In this document: in pieces, positions 6,825 through 9,630 of the stretch
How positions within the stretch are numbered: position 1 is the stretch's first letter
How the letters are laid out: the number at the start of each line of letters is the position of its first letter
Assembly: GCA_036394195.1 (NCBI GenBank)
Contig: DASWFO010000061.1
Coordinates: 1-9,630, forward strand
Reading direction: 5' to 3'
DNA length: 9,630 nt
Origin: DATJPD01 sp036394195
Lineage (GTDB): Bacteria; Pseudomonadota; Alphaproteobacteria; CACIAM-22H2
The notes under the pieces: model-generated
The model's input: only the letters and a program-made list of their open reading frames with translations
What the model was told of the DNA's origin: nothing
The model's database searches: none
Made by a program: the position numbers and the translations under genes

Positions 6825-7975
6825 GCGGTTTTTGGCCAGAAGCGGCCGACGATCACTGCCACGACGCATAGGATTGCGATCACCATCGCCACCGCACCGG
6901 GCCAGCCAGCGAGCGGCCACACGAGGCCGGGCAAAATGCCGCCGACGCTTCCGCCGAGATAGAAGCACGAGACGTAGAGGCCGACGGCGGCCGAGCGGCC
7001 CTCGCCGGCCGTCTGCGCGACGAAGCTCGTCGAGATCGACTGGCACAGAAAGCCGCAGGCCGCGGCCACCGCGAGGCCGGCAACGATGAGCGGCAGCGAC
7101 GGCGCCAAGGTGAGCATGAGGCCCGCGATCCAGCACGCGATCACCGCGAAGGCGAGCCGCCGGCGGCCGAGCCGCGTCACCCATCGCCCGGTGAGCGGCG
7201 TCACCGCCACGCCCAGGAGATAGACGATGAAGATCGAGCCCAGTGCGGTGGTCGACAGGCTGAACGGCGATGCTGCGAGAACGAAATTCACATAGGTGAA
7301 AATCGCGACGAACGAGAACAGGACGCTGAAGCCCACGGCGTAGGTGGCGATGAGCCGCGGATTGCGCAAATGGCGGAGCATCTGGCGAAAGGAACTGCCG
7401 AGGCTCTCGGCCCGCACGAAACCGCGTTCGCGGGGCAGCAGGGCCGCCACGCCAGCGGCGCAGGCGAGCGTCGCCGCGGCAAGCAGGAAAAAGGCGACGC
7501 GCCACCCGAAATGATCGGCCAGCACGCCGGTGAGAAAACGGCTGAGGAAACCGCCGAAGCTGCAGGCGGTGATGAAGATGCCGTTGACCGCGGTCGATTC
7601 CGGCGGCGACCATTCCTCGCTGATATAGGCGACCGTCACCGCGAAGATCGGCGGCAGCATCAGCCCCTGCGCGAACCGCCACGCCACCATCGCCGGGAGA
7701 CTGTCCGCGAGGCCGATCAGCGCCAGCGGGATGGCCAGGACGAACATCGCCGTCGCAATCACCCGCTTGCGCCCCAGCACGTCGGCGACCGTGCCGGTGA
7801 ACGGCGCCACCACGGCGACCCCGAGGCTGGTGGCGCTGATCAGGGCGCTGACGTCCGCGGCCCCGGCGCCGAACTCCCGCGCCAGCATCGGCAGCAGCGC
7901 TTGCGGAGCATAGAGATCGAGGAACGCGCAGACACCGGCGAGGGCGACGGCGAGACGGCGGTGATCGGGAAGCAT
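6821..7975 (-). CDS. MFS transporter (drug/metabolite efflux type, YnfM/Bcr-like)
   Basis: A 384-residue inner-membrane protein of the major facilitator superfamily with about twelve hydrophobic segments. The classic motif A between helices 2 and 3 is clear at residues 61-72 (GTVADVLGRKRV), and its half-repeat counterpart is at 263-273 (GRWVTRLGRRR). The opening FLDLYAPQALLPMLAREFG resembles the proton-coupled efflux branch that includes YnfM and arabinose-efflux-like carriers, so export of a small organic molecule is the likeliest role. Direction and substrate cannot be fixed from sequence. The ATG at 7975 has no obvious ribosome site; a palindromic repeat ends 18 nt upstream. The stop overlaps the mtgA start by GTGA, tying the two together. 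Membership with mtgA and the D-aminoacylase in one transcript is inferred from strand and spacing. Confidence 0.92.
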   Translation of the reverse strand: MLPDHRRLAVALAGVCAFLDLYAPQALLPMLAREFGAGAADVSALISATSLGVAVVAPFTGTVADVLGRKRVIATAMFVLAIPLALIGLADSLPAMVAWRFAQGLMLPPIFAVTVAYISEEWSPPESTAVNGIFITACSFGGFLSRFLTGVLADHFGWRVAFFLLAAATLACAAGVAALLPRERGFVRAESLGSSFRQMLRHLRNPRLIATYAVGFSVLFSFVAIFTYVNFVLAASPFSLSTTALGSIFIVYLLGVAVTPLTGRWVTRLGRRRLAFAVIACWIAGLMLTLAPSLPLIVAGLAVAAACGFLCQSISTSFVAQTAGEGRSAAVGLYVSCFYLGGSVGGILPGLVWPLAGWPGAVAMVIAILCVVAVIVGRFWPKTA

Positions 7976-7993
7976 CGGGTGTTAGTAGCACAA

Positions 7994-8067
7994 CGTCATC
8001 GCGAGGAGCGCAGCGACAAAGCGATCCAGCGTTAAGTTCTGGAATACTTCGCTTCGCTCGCAATGAC
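7994..8067. repeat. Intergenic palindromic repeat element (degenerate long inverted repeat)
   Basis: Two arms, 7995-8029 and 8039-8067, are imperfect inverted copies around a 9-nt centre. The left arm starts GTCATCGCGAGGAGCG and ends GATCCAG; the right arm starts CTGGAATACTTCGC and ends GCAATGAC. They differ by several substitutions and small gaps. The sequence resembles the dispersed GTCATTGCGAG...CAATCCAG type of bacterial intergenic repeat, known to me from many genomes. It fills most of the 113-nt gap between the oxidoreductase and MFS genes. No T run follows on either strand, so it is not a standard terminator, though its RNA would form a hairpin. Copy number cannot be judged from one window. 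Confidence 0.75.
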
Positions 8068-8088
8068 CGGCTGGGGCAAAGACGCGGC

Positions 8089-9018
8089 CTAGTGGACGCG
8101 GAGAACGATCTTGCCGCGCTGATGGCCGGTGCGGCTCTGCTCGTAGCCGCGCCTGGCTTCGGCGAGTGGCAGAACCGTGCCGACCTGCGGACGCACCGCA
8201 CCGGATTGCACGAGTTCGGTCAGCCGCTCGAGAAGCTCGCGGCGCGGGCGGACCGTGGCCGCCTTGACCACGATGTCGCTGCGCGCTGGCTTGTCCAAAA
8301 CCGGCGCCGCGGCAATCTGAACCAGCGTGCCGCCGGGACGCAGCACGGCCGCCGAGCGACGGTTGATCTCGCCACCGATGGTGTCGAACGCGATGTCGAT
8401 CTCACCGACGGCGGCGGTGAAATCCTCGCGGCCGTAGTCGATGACCTGGTCGGCGCCGAGGTCCCGGACATAGGCTACATTCACGCCGCTGCACGTGCCG
8501 GCCACCCACGCCCCGCGATGCTTGGCCAGCTGCACAGCAAAGCCGCCGACGCCGCCGGCCGCCGCGTGGATCAACACGCGCTGCCCGGCCGCGAGGCCGG
8601 CCTCCTCCTCGAGCGCCACCAGGGCCGTGAGGCCGGCCAACGGCAGCGACGCGGCCTGGACATGATCGAGACCCTGCGGCTTGCGCGCGACCAGGTTGCG
8701 GTCGACCGCGATGAGCTCGGCGTGGCTGCCCCCGCGCTTCGGGTCGGCCATGCCCATGACCGCCGTGCCGAGCGGCAGGTCGGTCACGTCACTGCCGAGC
8801 GCCGCCACCACGCCCGAGAAGTCGCGGCCGAGGATCGCGGGAAACGTCAGCGGAAAATGCTGCCGGACCAGACCCGCCCGCGTCTTCCAATCGATCGGGT
8901 TGATGCTCGCCGCGTGCACGGCGACGGCGATCTCATGCGGACCCGGGATCGGCGTCGGCCGGTCGCCGAACCGCATCACCTCCGGGCCGCCGTAGTCTTC
9001 AATGTAAATGGCTTTCAT
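8089..9018 (-). CDS. NADP-dependent quinone oxidoreductase / zinc-independent MDR-family alcohol dehydrogenase-like protein
   Basis: A 309-residue medium-chain dehydrogenase/reductase of the quinone-oxidoreductase branch, a soluble enzyme that transfers hydride from NADPH to quinones or other electrophilic carbonyl compounds. The N-terminal GroES-like domain opens with MKAIYIEDYGGPEV and holds ASINPIDWKTRAG and LGRDFSGVV. The Rossmann domain has the nucleotide loop AAGGVGG at residues 153-159, typical of zeta-crystallin-like members, and later GADQVIDY and LRPGGTLVQI. The zinc-binding cysteines of true alcohol dehydrogenases are absent, so a zinc-free reductase is expected. The ATG start at 9018 has no good AGGAG site. 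Only 10 nt separate it from the GC-rich repeat at 9029-9127. Repeats lie on both sides, so it may be expressed apart from its neighbours. The substrate is unknown; the family is certain. Confidence 0.92.
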   Translation of the reverse strand: MKAIYIEDYGGPEVMRFGDRPTPIPGPHEIAVAVHAASINPIDWKTRAGLVRQHFPLTFPAILGRDFSGVVAALGSDVTDLPLGTAVMGMADPKRGGSHAELIAVDRNLVARKPQGLDHVQAASLPLAGLTALVALEEEAGLAAGQRVLIHAAAGGVGGFAVQLAKHRGAWVAGTCSGVNVAYVRDLGADQVIDYGREDFTAAVGEIDIAFDTIGGEINRRSAAVLRPGGTLVQIAAAPVLDKPARSDIVVKAATVRPRRELLERLTELVQSGAVRPQVGTVLPLAEARRGYEQSRTGHQRGKIVLRVH

Positions 9019-9028
9019 GTGCGGCCGT

Positions 9029-9127
9029 CACCCCCACCCCAGCGCTCCCCCGTCCAGGGGGAGGGAGAAGAATGTGCGGGCCGTCCGATCTCCCCTCCCC
9101 CCTTGCGGGGGAGGGTTAGGGTGGGGG
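9029..9127. repeat. GC-rich intergenic palindromic repeat with two nested hairpins
   Basis: The element has a long outer inverted repeat: ACCCCCACCCC with CTCCCCC on the left matches GGGGGAGGG with GGTGGGG on the right. It holds two internal hairpins. One has a 7-bp stem at 9045-9051/9057-9063, and the other a 9-bp stem at 9093-9101/9107-9115 with loop CTTGC. This is the familiar kind of dispersed repeat that, when read through, encodes peptide tails like HPNPPPQGGRG; both strands here show such tails. It fills most of the 124-nt gap after the second binding-protein gene and could also serve as a transcription attenuator, although no U tract is evident. Dispersal in the genome is inferred from family likeness. 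Confidence 0.8.
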
Positions 9128-9142
9128 GTAGATCCACGTGGA

Positions 9143-9630
9143 CTACTTCTTCCCCAGCGCCGGCGGATAGATCCAGCCGTTGGCGTACGGCTTGTAGTCG
9201 ACCGTCTCGCGATAGACGACCGTCGAGACGCCCTGCAGCAGCGGCATCGCATAGCCCTTCTCGACCACGAACTTGTTGAGGTCGCGATAGCCCTCGATGC
9301 GCCGGTCGTAGTTCGTCTCGTTGAACAGCTTGCCGACGAGCTCGCCGACGTCGTCGCTCTTCCAGGTCGAGAACGGCAGCTTTGGATTGAGGATATAGCC
9401 GGTGTAGATCTCGGGATCACCGGTGTCGTTGCCCCAGCGGTACAGCGTCGCTTCCGGCATCTTGCCGGAATGGTTGAGCTCGTAATATTGCGCGAGCTCA
9501 ATCACCTGCAGATCGGCCTCGATGCCAACCTTCTTCCACATCTGGGCGATGGCGCGCGCCATCTCGAAATCGTTGGGAAACACACCGTTGGTGGTGTTGA
9601 AGCGGATCTTTACCGGCTTGTTCGGCCTGA
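9143..9630 (-). CDS. ABC transporter family-5 solute-binding protein, C-terminal fragment (5' end outside window)
   Basis: The frame is open from the window edge (first whole codon at 9628) to a TAG at 9145-9143, giving 162 residues. It is the C-terminal part of a family-5 periplasmic solute-binding protein. The pattern runs IRFNTTNG, MARAIAQMWKKVGIEADLQVIE, YRWGNDTGDPEIY, then a C-terminal helix region before MPLLQGVSTVVYRE. This matches the last lobe of DppA/OppA-like proteins, in which the ligand cleft residues follow the WGNDTGDP turn. The GTG inside at 9583 is not a start, because homologous sequence continues upstream of it. It differs in sequence from the binding protein at 2845-4431, so the two are not a recent duplication. 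If permease genes exist for it they would lie outside the window; the next gene downstream is an oxidoreductase behind a repeat. Confidence 0.88.
   Translation of the reverse strand, partial: RPNKPVKIRFNTTNGVFPNDFEMARAIAQMWKKVGIEADLQVIELAQYYELNHSGKMPEATLYRWGNDTGDPEIYTGYILNPKLPFSTWKSDDVGELVGKLFNETNYDRRIEGYRDLNKFVVEKGYAMPLLQGVSTVVYRETVDYKPYANGWIYPPALGKK

Noticed and set aside
7994..8067. CRISPR-like or attachment-site reading of the repeats at 7994-8067 and 9029-9127
   Set aside because: Each is a single inverted element, with no direct repeat-spacer series and no integrase, cas or tRNA gene nearby.
8092..9279. 395-residue open frame on the plus strand opposite the oxidoreductase
   Set aside because: It reads through the GC-rich repeat, giving the familiar PPPLRGRVRVGG tail, and has no domain. 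It is a shadow of the minus-strand gene.
9028..9501. 157-residue minus-strand frame ending in HPNPPPQGGRG-like sequence
   Set aside because: It is out of frame with the binding-protein fragment, is rich in Ser/Arg, and its tail is simply translated repeat.

Overview
The window reads as chromosomal DNA from a GC-rich alphaproteobacterium, probably of the Hyphomicrobiales or Rhodospirillales type. The grounds are strong G/C bias at third codon positions, a FixK/Fnr-like regulator fragment, GTG and TTG starts, and two kinds of GC-rich intergenic palindromic repeat. The assignment is inference from general character, not a species call. Eight protein genes are supported, two of them cut by the window edges. 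I see no tRNA, rRNA, insertion sequence, phage gene or CRISPR array. Every gap between genes is shorter than 200 bases.

Left part (1-2684): the C-terminal end of a Crp/Fnr regulator is followed 69 nt later on the same strand by an amidase-signature hydrolase. The amidase ends 21 nt from a convergent SMP-30/gluconolactonase-type lactonase. Middle (2685-6064): a 160-nt divergent control region separates the lactonase from a secreted family-5 (peptide/opine/nickel type) solute-binding protein. That gene ends 25 nt from a convergent N-acyl-D-amino-acid deacylase (D-aminoacylase), which starts at TTG. Right part (6065-9630): reading leftward on the minus strand are the end of a second family-5 binding protein, an MDR-type quinone oxidoreductase, an MFS efflux-type transporter and the peptidoglycan glycosyltransferase mtgA. 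The D-aminoacylase is the last gene of this leftward set. mtgA overlaps the MFS stop by a GTGA junction, and the D-aminoacylase follows 31 nt later, so these three look like one transcription unit. The oxidoreductase is set apart on both sides by palindromic repeats.

Taken together, the binding protein, amidase, lactonase and D-aminoacylase suggest scavenging and hydrolysis of acylated amino acids, amides or similar small organic nitrogen compounds. No permease or ATPase gene for either binding protein lies in the window, so the substrate cannot be named. mtgA is a cell-wall gene and its place in this set is the main oddity. I do not see clear evidence of a new biological system. The points most worth a second look are the D-aminoacylase metal-site substitution, the repeats bracketing the oxidoreductase, the MFS-mtgA-deacylase unit and the orphan binding proteins.
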